This document shows positions 47,101 through 56,587 of a DNA stretch of 64,000 nucleotides, piece by piece. The notes below the pieces were generated by a model that worked only from the letters and a program-made list of their open reading frames with translations, was not told the DNA's origin and made no database searches. How positions within the stretch are numbered: position 1 is the first letter of the stretch; each line of letters begins with the position of its first letter. Made by a program: the position numbers and the translations under genes. This DNA is from an uncultured Paracoccaceae bacterium (lineage in GTDB: Bacteria; Pseudomonadota; Alphaproteobacteria; Rhodobacterales; Rhodobacteraceae), in contig CANLDA010000001.1 in assembly GCA_947489325.1 (NCBI GenBank), positions 310,001 through 374,000 of the forward strand, given 5' to 3'.

Positions 47101-47843
47101 TAGTTTTTTACCTGCACTTCAGTCGCGCGCACACCCTTGGATCGTTTGATGAGCCACACAACACCGATCAAGTCGTAGATGCCAACCAGGGCCCTCTGGA
47201 AGTTACTGTAATTAGAGCGTCCGGCATGACGTTCCGCATGTGACACATCACAATGCGCAATTTTCCAACCGCTCGCGTGAAACAGTGCGGGTAAATAACG
47301 ATGCATGTGATTGAAATAGGGTAACGCCAAAAAAGCATCCCGACGAAAAGCCTTAAGCCCACACCCACTGTCGCGTGTGCCATCGCGCAACAGGGATTTA
47401 CGGATCGCGTTGGCCATACGAGAGGCTACTTTCTTGGACAGGGTATCACTCCGCCCAACACGTTGCCCGGCAACTAGCCCAAGATCGGGATCACAGTTTT
47501 CCGCCAACAAGGCCGCCAGAAGATTTGGAATTTCAGACGGTGGATTTTGACCATCCCCATCCAAGGTGCAGATCAGAGGCGCATGCGCAGCCAAAACACC
47601 AGAATGGACAGCTGCTGATTGACCTGCCGATTTGGAATGCTGCAAAACTCGCAGCCACGAATGTTGTATTATAAGCGTTTTTAAATTTTCAGCGGTGGCG
47701 TCAGTTGACCCATCATCGACAAAAACAGCCTCGAATGATTGATTTGCACAGGCGGTTCCGATTGCACCCACCAGATAGGCTATATTGTCCGCTTCGTTCT
47801 TTACAGGCACGACGATGGAAAAAGAGAGCGTTTCTTGTGTCAT
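47100..47843 (-). CDS. Glycosyltransferase family 2, polyprenyl-phosphate type
   Basis: 247 residues: SIVVPVKNEADNIAYLVGAI, VFVDDGSTDATAENL, TLDGDGQNPPSEIPNL with the DGD metal site, DSGCGLKAFRRDAFLALPYF, and HAERHAGRSNYSNF. Resembles dolichol-phosphate mannose/glucose synthases and ArnC, which load a sugar onto a lipid phosphate. No long C-terminal membrane part; the LAB_N protein may supply the membrane anchor. Divergent from the GT39 gene across 186 bp. Confidence 0.88.
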   Translation of the reverse strand: MTQETLSFSIVVPVKNEADNIAYLVGAIGTACANQSFEAVFVDDGSTDATAENLKTLIIQHSWLRVLQHSKSAGQSAAVHSGVLAAHAPLICTLDGDGQNPPSEIPNLLAALLAENCDPDLGLVAGQRVGRSDTLSKKVASRMANAIRKSLLRDGTRDSGCGLKAFRRDAFLALPYFNHMHRYLPALFHASGWKIAHCDVSHAERHAGRSNYSNFQRALVGIYDLIGVVWLIKRSKGVRATEVQVKN

Positions 47844-48029
47844 CTTGGTCCCATTCGCTAAAGCGTAATTCCGAAATTTTAACAGACAAGTTTTGATTGC
47901 ACCAGTCTGCCATGTTTTGATCCGTGTGATGGACCTTGCACAGATTACAAGGCACTATGTACGACTACAGCAGTTATGCCTCCTTGGAAAAGTAGGGGGT
48001 GAAGTAACGCGCGAAATTGTAAGGGCTAG

Positions 48030-49508
48030 ATGATTTTACATTCAAAAGATGTGACGCAATTCAATCGACGCAATGCAATGGTCGCGACAGGTTTGATCAT
48101 CCTAATAAGCGCCGTGTTGCGAGGGCTACATTTGCCAGTTGGAACATTGGCCCAGTGGGATGAGTTTCTGACATTGGATCGCGCCCACTCCTTCACAATT
48201 CGCGAAGATATGTGGACAGTCTATTCGCAAAACTTGCCATCCTTTAAAAAGCCACCGTTGCAATATTGGATGGGCGCCACGTTTCTGAATTGGGAGCTGG
48301 ACCTTGAAGTTGCGATGCGCCTACCTTCGTTTCTTTTTTCAACCGGTTTAGCTGTGGTCACAGCCTGGCTTACGGCGCTGGTTTATCCCCGAACTCCTTG
48401 GGCTATGCCTGCGGTGGTCTTTTTGCTGCTGTGTTCTGAACGGTTTTGGCAAAGTTCTTTGTCAGCCATGCTCGACATGGGCACCACCTTCGCGGCGATT
48501 GGTGCCATTGCCGGTATTTTGGCCACGCGCCGCACCCCTGTGTGGTGGTATGCTGTGGCAGCTTTTTGTGTATTTGGAGCTTTACAGAAAGCACCTATTG
48601 CTTTGGGCTTTGCTGTGCTGACGGTTTTTATTCTCTGGCTGCACAGCTTGATCTCTGATCAAAAAAATTGTCTGCCCAGATTTGGACGGCATTTTGGGGT
48701 GGCCTTGTTGGTGACAATCGCCGGGGTGCTATTCTGGCCAATCTTGCAGTGGCTACGTTTTGGCGAGGCATCTATAGAAGAGGCTTATGTCAGCCAAATG
48801 GTGGAACGTTTCTCGCCCTTTTCTGACAAGGCATCTTTGCAACGTTCTTTCTTTTCACTTGTGACCGATGGAGAACAGGGATTTCGTATTTTCGCGATTG
48901 GCGCGTTGTTTTGGCTGCCTTTTGCGTACCGTCGAGGTGAAACTTGGATATTAACAGTTCCGTTTGCGATTTATTGTGTCGCGATCATATTGGCCAACGG
49001 GCTTGTTTCCCCTCGGTATTCAATGCTTTTTGTGCCTGCGATGATTATTGCCTTGATTGTTGTCATCTTCACTTATGTACAAAAGCCACGGATACGCTTG
49101 GCCTTGGTGATTTTATGTGGGGCATTGGCACAGGGGCCTTATAAAACGCCTGATCAACTGGGAATTATCGCGGCAAAAAACGCCCGGTTTGTTCCAATAG
49201 CATCTGAAATTGGCGAGGCGATCCTACCTGAGGAAACGTTGATCATTTGCGCATGGGCTGGCCGTAAATTACGCATCAACCCTGGTTTGTTGTCCTACTA
49301 TGCATCTGACGGGCGCCCATTTTACAGATTGCGCAGTTCAGACGCCTTCATTGCTCTCCTTGAAAACACTCAGATAAAGGGACCATATCGTGGATTGTGC
49401 ACCGAAGATCAGATTTCTGAAATTGGTGCTTATTTGGTCGGGGTCCAAAAGTTGAGTATAGATCGTAAATACGTTCATTGGACGGCCACGGGATTGTCCA
49501 AACCTTAA
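48030..49508 (+). CDS. ArnT/PMT-like glycosyltransferase family 39
   Basis: 492-residue membrane protein with about ten helices. The first periplasmic loop has QWDEFLTLDRAHSF, with the DE catalytic acid pair, and FKKPPLQYWMGATFLNWEL, the KPPL-x-YW motif typical of ArnT-like enzymes that move a sugar from undecaprenyl phosphate to lipid A or another acceptor. Together with the divergent GT2 and LAB_N genes it forms an ArnC/ArnT-type set. Acceptor and sugar unknown. Confidence 0.85.
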   Translation: MILHSKDVTQFNRRNAMVATGLIILISAVLRGLHLPVGTLAQWDEFLTLDRAHSFTIREDMWTVYSQNLPSFKKPPLQYWMGATFLNWELDLEVAMRLPSFLFSTGLAVVTAWLTALVYPRTPWAMPAVVFLLLCSERFWQSSLSAMLDMGTTFAAIGAIAGILATRRTPVWWYAVAAFCVFGALQKAPIALGFAVLTVFILWLHSLISDQKNCLPRFGRHFGVALLVTIAGVLFWPILQWLRFGEASIEEAYVSQMVERFSPFSDKASLQRSFFSLVTDGEQGFRIFAIGALFWLPFAYRRGETWILTVPFAIYCVAIILANGLVSPRYSMLFVPAMIIALIVVIFTYVQKPRIRLALVILCGALAQGPYKTPDQLGIIAAKNARFVPIASEIGEAILPEETLIICAWAGRKLRINPGLLSYYASDGRPFYRLRSSDAFIALLENTQIKGPYRGLCTEDQISEIGAYLVGVQKLSIDRKYVHWTATGLSKP

Positions 49509-49541
49509 CCCAAAGCACCCTTTGCCACAAAAGAGCCTGCG

Positions 49542-50270
49542 ATGATTTCACCTGACCACAAAGCCATCTTTGTCCATATTCCAAAATGTGCGGGTCAAAG
49601 TGTTGAGCATGCCTTTTTGAATGATGTTGGCCTGACATGGGAAACACGCGCGCCTTTGTTGTTGCGCAAGAATAATGATCCAGACAAAGGGCCACCCCGG
49701 TTGGCGCATTTGCGTGGGCGGGATTATGTCAGGTATGGGTATGTTGATCAGGCACAATTCGATGCCTACTATAAATTTTCCATTGTTCGGGATCCATGGG
49801 CGCGAACAGTGTCACTGTATCGCCACCTAAATCCAAACATGACATTCCGGGATTTCGTTTTGAAATGGGTGCCTGATACATTCGAAAAGGGGCCACAGGC
49901 CAAGGACTTTTGGTTTGTGCGCCCCCAATCAGATTTCATTACGGATCAGGGGGGAATTATTGTCGATGACGTTCTGAAATTTGAAAATCTGCGCGAAGAT
50001 TTTGCGCGCGCAGCCGAAAAATGTGGGCTGCTGTCTTCACTGCCCCATAAAAATGCAAATACCACACGCACCAAACCGGATGTGGTGCGAAAACGCTCCG
50101 CCATTAAACGCCTGAGCATGGCTATGAAATCCGCAATGCAGGCTCAGAAATTTGAAATCCATTCGGAATGGTCAGCATATTATGACGCCGAAACCATACA
50201 CAAAGTTGCACAGCTATATAACGAAGATGCAGACAGGTTTGGCTATCAGATGATGGACGGTAAGGTATGA
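49542..50270 (+). CDS. Sulfotransferase family protein
   Basis: 242 residues. The N-terminal 5'-phosphosulfate-binding motif is FVHIPKCAGQSVEHAF (residues 10-25) and the 3'-phosphate motif is SIVRDPWARTVSLYRH near 85. This is the sulfotransferase-2-type pattern, using PAPS to sulfate a glycan. It overlaps the next gene by ATGA, making a pair of sulfotransferase-fold proteins within the glycan island. Confidence 0.85.
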   Translation: MISPDHKAIFVHIPKCAGQSVEHAFLNDVGLTWETRAPLLLRKNNDPDKGPPRLAHLRGRDYVRYGYVDQAQFDAYYKFSIVRDPWARTVSLYRHLNPNMTFRDFVLKWVPDTFEKGPQAKDFWFVRPQSDFITDQGGIIVDDVLKFENLREDFARAAEKCGLLSSLPHKNANTTRTKPDVVRKRSAIKRLSMAMKSAMQAQKFEIHSEWSAYYDAETIHKVAQLYNEDADRFGYQMMDGKV

Positions 50271-51028
50271 AGCTCTTTCGACGGCGCAAACCGATCGTGA
50301 TAACAGATACGGGCCTACCAAAAGTGGCCGTCATGGGCGCGCTGCGATCTGGAACCAATCTGGTAAAGGATATGTTAGAAGAGAATTGGCACCTCTCCGC
50401 CGCCTTTAGCGACTATGGCTGGAAACATGCCGGCGTGCCGATCTTTAGCGCTGGAACTGACCTGAAATATCCTCGCACGCCTATCGTTTTTGTCATAAAA
50501 AACCCGTATGCCTTTGTGGTATCGCTGCATCGGTATCGCATGCTGGAAATCACAAAAAACCACAAAATCAGCCTGCAAGGCGCGCAAGATTTTGATGACT
50601 TTTTGCGAAAACCCATCGTGTTGCACGACAGTCAATTGCAACAAAGCCCACAACTGCGGTTCTCCAACCCATTGCAGTATTGGAACTTTCTATATTGGAA
50701 CTTGCAAAAACTGGATGCACAGAAATTCTCTGTCCTTGGCCTTAACTACGAATATCTCATCGCGCGCCCAGACGACCTTAGTAAGATAGAAAAAATCGTC
50801 AGTGTAGACCGCACGACCACAGGCCCGATTAGATTGCCCCAGAAGAATATGCAGCGTCAAACAGACCAATCAAACAAGCAGCCTAAATCCAACACGCAGT
50901 CTGAATTCGATCTGGGCTATTACACCGAACAACGTTATCTGAAGGTCTATTCAGACGCACAGCTCGCGTTTATCCGCCAAGAGATAGACCCCTGGATCAT
51001 GGCTCAGCGAGGGTATGACCTTATTTGA
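50267..51028 (+). CDS. Sulfotransferase-like P-loop protein
   Basis: 253 residues. VAVMGALRSGTNLVKDMLE (residues 20-38) is the phosphosulfate-binding loop, and FVIKNPYAFVVSLHRYR near 80 is a 3'-phosphate-binding-like segment with KNP in place of RDP. The C-terminal third is polar with a Gln/Asn/Ser linker, then ends YYTEQRYLKVYSDAQL. The fold matches sulfotransferases; activity is inferred. Its 3' end overlaps the convergent GT gene by 8 bp. Confidence 0.7.
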   Translation: MKLFRRRKPIVITDTGLPKVAVMGALRSGTNLVKDMLEENWHLSAAFSDYGWKHAGVPIFSAGTDLKYPRTPIVFVIKNPYAFVVSLHRYRMLEITKNHKISLQGAQDFDDFLRKPIVLHDSQLQQSPQLRFSNPLQYWNFLYWNLQKLDAQKFSVLGLNYEYLIARPDDLSKIEKIVSVDRTTTGPIRLPQKNMQRQTDQSNKQPKSNTQSEFDLGYYTEQRYLKVYSDAQLAFIRQEIDPWIMAQRGYDLI

Positions 51029-51827
51029 TGTTTGCTTGCTGCCAAATGCCGAAATGATCTTGGAAGTGTTTGATGCAGGCCAGATTGGCTGCGTCTCGCC
51101 CATGATCCTCATGCACAAAGTCAACCAACGCGTCCACATTAGCCAATTTTGTCTTGGTAGAGTTGGGAAGAGCGGCAATTTTGCGAACTTTGATCCCGCT
51201 GGCCGCCAAGCATCCTGACAACCAGAAATCATCAACCATCCAAAGGTGATCTGGAATTTCAAAGGCAAGGTCAGACAGAAATTCAGGCCGCAGCAGAACC
51301 CCTCCATAGCCTTTGGCGATGTCTACGTGACCATTTGCGGGATCAAGCGCACGAATTTCTTTACGCAAGAAATGCCCATAAACACCAAGCGTTGCCTTGG
51401 TCAGAAGTTGATATTTCCAGGTTCCAGAAAACGCTTTAAGAACGGTCGCTTCAACTTTTTCTCCGGCTTCGGCAATGCATTCCCCGGGATTTTTATCACT
51501 TTCTTGAATCATCCGGGCGGCCCAATCCGGATGATAAATTCGGTCATCATCACAATACAAAATACGCACATCTTGACCCGCAAAGGCACGCACAGCCGGC
51601 AACACTTTGGTTGCGGGGCCATAATCATGATCACACCGTCGCACGTTGATGTCTTTTGGAATATGGCGCGTGTCCAATTCACACGGCCCAAAGCGACGAT
51701 ACGTTTCTGGAATCCACAAAATCACTTGCTCGATTTGCGCGCTCTGCTCCAAAAGCGAATTTAGAACTGGTCCGATTTCAGAGACACGTGAAGGAATAGT
51801 TGTCAGTGAGATCACGATCCGAGACAT
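51021..51827 (-). CDS. Glycosyltransferase-A-fold protein
   Basis: 268 residues. IVISLTTIPSRVSEIGPVLNSLLEQ starts a GT-A-type domain; the metal site is ILYCDDDRIYHPDWAARM (DDD near residue 92), and GYGGVLLRPEFLSD plus MVDDFWLSGCLAASG complete the usual donor/acceptor regions. It probably adds a sugar in the surface glycan; donor unknown. No membrane segments. Confidence 0.78.
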   Translation of the reverse strand: MSRIVISLTTIPSRVSEIGPVLNSLLEQSAQIEQVILWIPETYRRFGPCELDTRHIPKDINVRRCDHDYGPATKVLPAVRAFAGQDVRILYCDDDRIYHPDWAARMIQESDKNPGECIAEAGEKVEATVLKAFSGTWKYQLLTKATLGVYGHFLRKEIRALDPANGHVDIAKGYGGVLLRPEFLSDLAFEIPDHLWMVDDFWLSGCLAASGIKVRKIAALPNSTKTKLANVDALVDFVHEDHGRDAANLACIKHFQDHFGIWQQANIK

Positions 51828-52059
51828 GAAAAACCCATGAAAGAATTTGCTAAGAGTGCTCTACTCAAGATAACCCGGAATATACAAGCCAGTGGCACAA
51901 AAAGCACCTTGTTGTTCCATCACAAGAAATGATGCGTTTCTTATTACGTCAAGGTTGCAATGATTGAAGTTTCGCACTGCATAAATTAGACGTTGCCTAT
52001 GAGTTAGATAATTGGTTCCCACGTTTTAAGCTAGAGAAAGAATACTTTGGAGCGTGTGA

Positions 52060-53043
52060 ATGTCTGGGCACAATTCGGAAACACCTTTCGAGCGTCTCAA
52101 CACAGAGGTGAATATCGCTGTTGCGGTCTTAACGTATCGTCGCGAAGACCTGTTATCTTATTTTCTTAATTCTTTTGAAGATTTGATCATTCCAGAAAAT
52201 ACCAAAGTGACATTGCTGGTGATTGATAATTGTCAGGATGGGTCCGGCAAGGCTGTTTTTGATGCCCATCTTTCACAGAAATTCGACTTCACATATTTTC
52301 ATGAACCTCGCCGTGGTATTCCTGTTGCGCGTAATCGCGCAATTGATGAGGCCTGTAAGATCGAGACCAATGTGCTGTGTTTCATTGACGACGATGAAGT
52401 ACCCAAAAATGACTGGCTTGTGGAACTGGTAGATCACTGGCGCACAGGTGAACTTGATCTGATTGGTGGCCCCGTTGAGGTTGCCCAAGCGCCCAAAAAT
52501 GCAAATCTCTGGCAGAAATTCGTTAATGCAAGTCTTGCGGCACGGATGCTGTTGAAAAATCGCAAAACGGCGCGCCGCGCCAATCATCCCAGCCAACGGT
52601 ATGCCGTTGTCACAAACAACTGGCTGTGTGATGTGAAATGGTTGTGTGAAACAGGGCTGCGATTTGATGAGCGTCTGCTTATTACGGGTGGCTCTGATAC
52701 AGCATTTTATCGTGCAGCCCGCGCGCTTGGCGTTCGGTCAGGCTGGTGTCCGAACGCTTTGGTTTATGAAACCATTTCCACAGATCGTTTATCTCTGTCC
52801 TATCAGGCGTTTCGCGGTGCGTCACAGTCCACGCAGAACTTCTTTAACAAGCAAAAAACAATCACGCCCAGTTTGATTGTGTATACCCTCATAACAGCAT
52901 GTATGCGCTTTGTTTTGGGTGTTGGGCTGCTCTTGGTGCCGGTGATGGGCTTGGCCTCTCCTGTGGTCGCGATGCGCTCTATCGGGTGGTCTTATGGGCG
53001 GATCAAAGCGCTGCGTGGCGGTCAATCAGAATTGTACCGCTAG
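52060..53043 (+). CDS. Glycosyltransferase family 2
   Basis: 327 residues. VAVLTYRREDLLSYFLNSFEDL, LLVIDNCQDGSGKAVFDAHL, RRGIPVARNRAIDEA, FIDDDEVPKNDW (DDD metal site) and DERLLITGGSDTAFYRAARALG are standard GT2 features; the C-terminus has two hydrophobic segments that anchor it to the membrane. The start ATG 52060 follows GGAG by about 9 nt. Part of the glycan island, convergent with the RPHPNE-motif protein. Confidence 0.88.
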   Translation: MSGHNSETPFERLNTEVNIAVAVLTYRREDLLSYFLNSFEDLIIPENTKVTLLVIDNCQDGSGKAVFDAHLSQKFDFTYFHEPRRGIPVARNRAIDEACKIETNVLCFIDDDEVPKNDWLVELVDHWRTGELDLIGGPVEVAQAPKNANLWQKFVNASLAARMLLKNRKTARRANHPSQRYAVVTNNWLCDVKWLCETGLRFDERLLITGGSDTAFYRAARALGVRSGWCPNALVYETISTDRLSLSYQAFRGASQSTQNFFNKQKTITPSLIVYTLITACMRFVLGVGLLLVPVMGLASPVVAMRSIGWSYGRIKALRGGQSELYR

Positions 53044-54464
53044 CGTTCAATTGTCACAAGATATTCAGAGTGTTGCACGCATTTGAACGGCTCTGACCAT
53101 TCTAAAATATCACAGAATCTTTGGATTTGGTGATTAAGCGCATCCACCTGCAAAGGTGGGAATTGGCGCATCAGCAGATCAAGCTGTTCCATGCTATAGG
53201 ACAATTGTTCAAAATCGAGACGACCGGGGGACAAATCTGGAAAGTTTTGTTTCAGAAAGGCGCGTTTTTTACGACCGCGTTTGCTGGTGAATAAGCGACT
53301 ATAGTTTTTGAGCCAAAGGCGACGCAACCTTGCTGTTTCTTTCTTGCGTTCTGATGTGGACAATCCACCAGTGACGTCAAAGGATTTGGCCTTTTGCGCA
53401 AGAAACGCAGCGATGCGCGCACAAGAAAAATCACCTGTGACGCTTTCGATGTGTTGTTTCAATAGTGCCTTTTGGTCATTTGAAAGCACCGCACCCTGGC
53501 CTTCCAGAATTTGGCGCAGACCTTTGGCGATGTCATCAGCATTGGCGCAATCGTGGCCAAATGAATGGGACAGCTGATTGTCAAATTCTGACCTCCACGG
53601 CAGAAAGTTAATAACCGGGGTGCCCGCAACAGCAGCTTCGACAGCCGTAGTACAACTGTTGTGAATAAGCGCCTCTGCACCCAAAAGCCATGGGACGACA
53701 TTTCCCTGAAATTCGACAACCACGTTCTCAAGCTTTGCCGCGACATCATGCCAAGGCGTGTGATTCTCGTTAGGATGAGGTCGAATAACAAGCGTCAACG
53801 GCGCGATCATCTTGGCCAAAGGTTCAATCAGCGCTAATTCAGCCTGAAACAAACGACGTTTGTTGGCGAGGAAGGCGTCGTTAATCTTTTGACCTTCTGC
53901 ATCCATGGCCCAACTGGCCATGCGGACGCCACCGCCTTGTGGTGTGAGGTTGTTCACTGTTGGGAAATTTGTGTTCAACAGAACATATTGCCCATGCTTT
54001 CGCCTAATATCGGCGATTTTTTCTGCGTGAAACGCCGCAAATTCCGGGCGAATGATATCCATTCGCGGATTGCCCACCACAGTGGTCTCGATGCCGTCCA
54101 GAATGGATGTGCGCGCCCACATCTCTGAATCATCTTGCCCCCAGCACAGCACTTCATTGACCGGATCAAAGGCATGTTCGGGATGTTTTTTTAGAAAAAT
54201 CTCGTCGGACTGCCGCACAAGTGCCTCTTCGTCCAACACCACAAGTTTGTGCCCGGCATCTCGTAGAACGGCCATTTTGGCAGGCTTTTGGCGCGCATTG
54301 TGTGCAAGAAAAAATCCCGACTCCAACTTTGCTAACTGCGCAAGAAAGGTGGATTTATACCCAATATAGGGCCGCATGCCTGCGGCACTGGCGAATAAGG
54401 CAAGTAGCAGTTTGGCGTCCAATTCACGTGGTTGGCTTGTGATCGGCAGATATAGATTGACCAT
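53040..54464 (-). CDS. Surface carbohydrate biosynthesis protein with RPHPNE motif
   Basis: 474 residues. The N-terminal half starts VNLYLPITSQPRELDAKLLLALFASAAGM; the C-terminal half is GT-B-like with LVIRPHPNENHTPW near residue 230, NVVPWLLGAEALIHNSCTTAVEAAVAGTPVINFLPW. This arrangement is found in CDP-glycerol- or polysialyltransferase-like proteins of surface-polysaccharide loci. With a CMP-nonulosonate operon 10 kb away, transfer of that sugar is a reasonable but unproven role. Convergent with the GT2 gene, overlapping by 4 bp. Confidence 0.8.
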   Translation of the reverse strand: MVNLYLPITSQPRELDAKLLLALFASAAGMRPYIGYKSTFLAQLAKLESGFFLAHNARQKPAKMAVLRDAGHKLVVLDEEALVRQSDEIFLKKHPEHAFDPVNEVLCWGQDDSEMWARTSILDGIETTVVGNPRMDIIRPEFAAFHAEKIADIRRKHGQYVLLNTNFPTVNNLTPQGGGVRMASWAMDAEGQKINDAFLANKRRLFQAELALIEPLAKMIAPLTLVIRPHPNENHTPWHDVAAKLENVVVEFQGNVVPWLLGAEALIHNSCTTAVEAAVAGTPVINFLPWRSEFDNQLSHSFGHDCANADDIAKGLRQILEGQGAVLSNDQKALLKQHIESVTGDFSCARIAAFLAQKAKSFDVTGGLSTSERKKETARLRRLWLKNYSRLFTSKRGRKKRAFLKQNFPDLSPGRLDFEQLSYSMEQLDLLMRQFPPLQVDALNHQIQRFCDILEWSEPFKCVQHSEYLVTIER

Positions 54465-54715
54465 GTCACCAAAACCCTAATGTTTGTGCGTCCAATATAG
54501 GTTTCAATTTATTAGGCAAGCACAGCAAACCATCAAGCAAAACATACTCTGTCTGCGCATGTTCTGAACGTGCTGTGACAAATGGAATTGGCGCGCTACA
54601 TCTTTGATTCGGCAACATCTGGCATTCAGGTGCAGAAATATATTGAGAAAAAACCTATACTTAGTTAAAAATTAGTTAAGCACTCGCATAAATTGAATGT
54701 ATTTGGAAATTTCAA

Positions 54716-55447
54716 ATGAAGAAGACGTTGATGATTTTGGCGGGCTTTCCCGCTTCGGGAAAGACCACACTACTCCGACATTCATTTGAAAATCATGTCA
54801 GCTTATTTGGAGATCACAATCAAGCTTTGTTTGAGAACACTCTTTGTTCAATGGCGGAGGCAAGCCCTCACAACCTCCTTGAGATTGATCCAAAGTTACG
54901 CTGCACGGCCGCAAGCAAATCTTTAAAGTCAGATGGATATCTCCAAAATGAGAACCACCTTATTGTGCATCTGGATATATATAGATTTTACAAAAACTAC
55001 ATTTTCTCATCTTCACAAAAGCCCCATTTCAACAAGCACGAATTCCAGCGCCTTCAAGATACGCCTAATAGGCAGAGACTGGTCCGAAGCTTTTTAGATA
55101 AACTCTTTCACAGCTCTTTTGATCATATCGTCGTCAATACGATCTTACCGTTATATCCACAAAACGCTCAAAACTATGCTCGCAGGCGCCTACAAAGGCG
55201 ATACGGAAAAGCCCCTTTTCACAAGTGCCTATTTCGCAAAATATTTACCGACTTTCCAAAACGCACTGTGTGGAAGGCCTATCACGACGCCTGGTTTAAC
55301 GATTTACAGTTGTTGAACACATCCGAAGTGTATCAAACGTCTTACAAGATGAATGACTATCAGATTCATAGAATGATGGATATCATTGAGAATCCTCATG
55401 TGACCAGTAAGCGCCATGCAGCATCATCCTTTCAACTTAATGCCTGA
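54716..55447 (+). CDS. P-loop kinase-like protein of unknown function
   Basis: 243 residues. Walker A AGFPASGKTTLL at residues 9-20 places it in the P-loop kinase group (zeta-toxin/chloramphenicol-phosphotransferase-like pattern), with VHLDIYRFYKNY near 90 as a possible acceptor region. No named family recognised. The gene is AT-richer than its surroundings, has a long AT-rich leader and stands alone, which suggests recent transfer. A sugar- or sulfate-activating kinase role (it follows the sulfotransferases) is possible. Confidence 0.6.
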   Translation: MKKTLMILAGFPASGKTTLLRHSFENHVSLFGDHNQALFENTLCSMAEASPHNLLEIDPKLRCTAASKSLKSDGYLQNENHLIVHLDIYRFYKNYIFSSSQKPHFNKHEFQRLQDTPNRQRLVRSFLDKLFHSSFDHIVVNTILPLYPQNAQNYARRRLQRRYGKAPFHKCLFRKIFTDFPKRTVWKAYHDAWFNDLQLLNTSEVYQTSYKMNDYQIHRMMDIIENPHVTSKRHAASSFQLNA

Positions 55448-55683
55448 TTTGTGATTAAGGGCCTTCATTGACTTGAAGGAAGCTTCTGGGTGGGGGCTAC
55501 GAACCTAATTTCGACAAGGATACCAATGTGATAGGTGGTTGGAAAGCTACCGCCAGCGTATTGACCAATATAAGTTTAGGTGTTACTTTTTTCACTTAAA
55601 AGTTGTAGCTGCCGGGCTAACCCAAGCGGACGTAGCGTGGTTGTATTCGCGCACGCAAAGCACATAATGATCGGATTACGGAT

Positions 55684-56463
55684 TTGTATAAATATGCCCT
55701 TCAGCTTTACCGACAGTATTGGACGTACGTTCTTATCGTTGCTGCAGTCATGTATGCGTTGGATATCTGGGGAGGCGATAGCGCGACAAAAACTGTTGCT
55801 CCAAAACTGATTTTACATGGGTTTCTGTTGTTCCTTTTCCACTACACCATGCTTACCGGATCTGTGGTCGAAGTCTGGAGAAAACGCTCCATAAACACTG
55901 GTCCCAAAATGCATTTTTGGATTGCATTTGCGTTTCCACCCGTAGTGTCGCTTGCTGTATGCCTCGCGTTCATATTGCTCATGCAATCTACATCTCTCGC
56001 CGAAGCAGTTACACATGAGATGAGATTTATACTCTACATGCTCCTTTTCGGTCTATCTTTTTGGATTGTCCTTTCGATATTCGGAACCATGCTCCCAGCT
56101 GCAACATTAGGCTCAGCGACTGATTTCTCGGCTGCCCTGAAACGCTCTCGCAAAAGTTTTTGGTTTGTCTGTTGGAGGCTTCTTGTTGGCCCGGTACTTT
56201 ACTCTCTTAGTGTAATAGCTGTGTTGGTTTCAGCTATTGTGCTAGGCTTAATGCCTGATATTCCCAGCATCCCGAATTCCTTTGCAGATATTACAATCTA
56301 TAATGCCGTTTGGTACGTGGCCTTGGGTTTTGTGATGATATTCAACAACACACTTACAGCCGCAATCCTTTCCATGGCCTATCTACGCTCTGAGGAGGGG
56401 CATAACCCACAGGTTATGAGGCGGCTCAGGGCCAATTCTATGGGCTACGATCAAGCACGCTGA
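55684..56463 (+). CDS. Multi-pass membrane protein of unknown function
   Basis: 259 residues with about five hydrophobic segments (roughly residues 13-30, 42-60, 78-98, 117-140, 168-190, 215-235). No recognised motif. The best full-length start is TTG 55684; the next ATG in frame would cost 22 residues including part of the first helix. It lies just before the integrase gene, on its own, and could belong to the chromosome flank or to the element. Confidence 0.5.
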   Translation: MYKYALQLYRQYWTYVLIVAAVMYALDIWGGDSATKTVAPKLILHGFLLFLFHYTMLTGSVVEVWRKRSINTGPKMHFWIAFAFPPVVSLAVCLAFILLMQSTSLAEAVTHEMRFILYMLLFGLSFWIVLSIFGTMLPAATLGSATDFSAALKRSRKSFWFVCWRLLVGPVLYSLSVIAVLVSAIVLGLMPDIPSIPNSFADITIYNAVWYVALGFVMIFNNTLTAAILSMAYLRSEEGHNPQVMRRLRANSMGYDQAR

Positions 56464-56520
56464 ATTACCCTATCTTATTGGAATCGTTATTTTATATTTG
56501 ACGTCCAACTCACTGACCTA

Positions 56521-56583
56521 CTACCCCATACCCCATGGATCGCTTTCAAAGTCTTCCACTATGCTTCCACAGGAATGGGGTAG
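56521..56583 (+). promoter_or_regulatory. Inverted repeat in integrase leader
   Basis: CTACCCCAT (56521-56529) and ATGGGGTAG (56575-56583) form a perfect 9-bp inverted repeat enclosing 45 bp, and ACCCCAT occurs twice in tandem at the left arm. It ends 4 nt before the integrase ATG, so it could be an operator or integrase arm site. Confidence 0.45.
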
Positions 56584-56587
56584 AACG

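Noticed and set aside
55580-55810. Frame overlapping the start of the multi-pass protein
   Set aside because: Shifted frame, Cys/Ser-rich, no ribosome site; overlaps the better gene at 55684.
56464-56587. tRNA-derived attachment site at the integrase flank
   Set aside because: No tRNA acceptor or T-arm pattern (GTTCRA...) is visible here.
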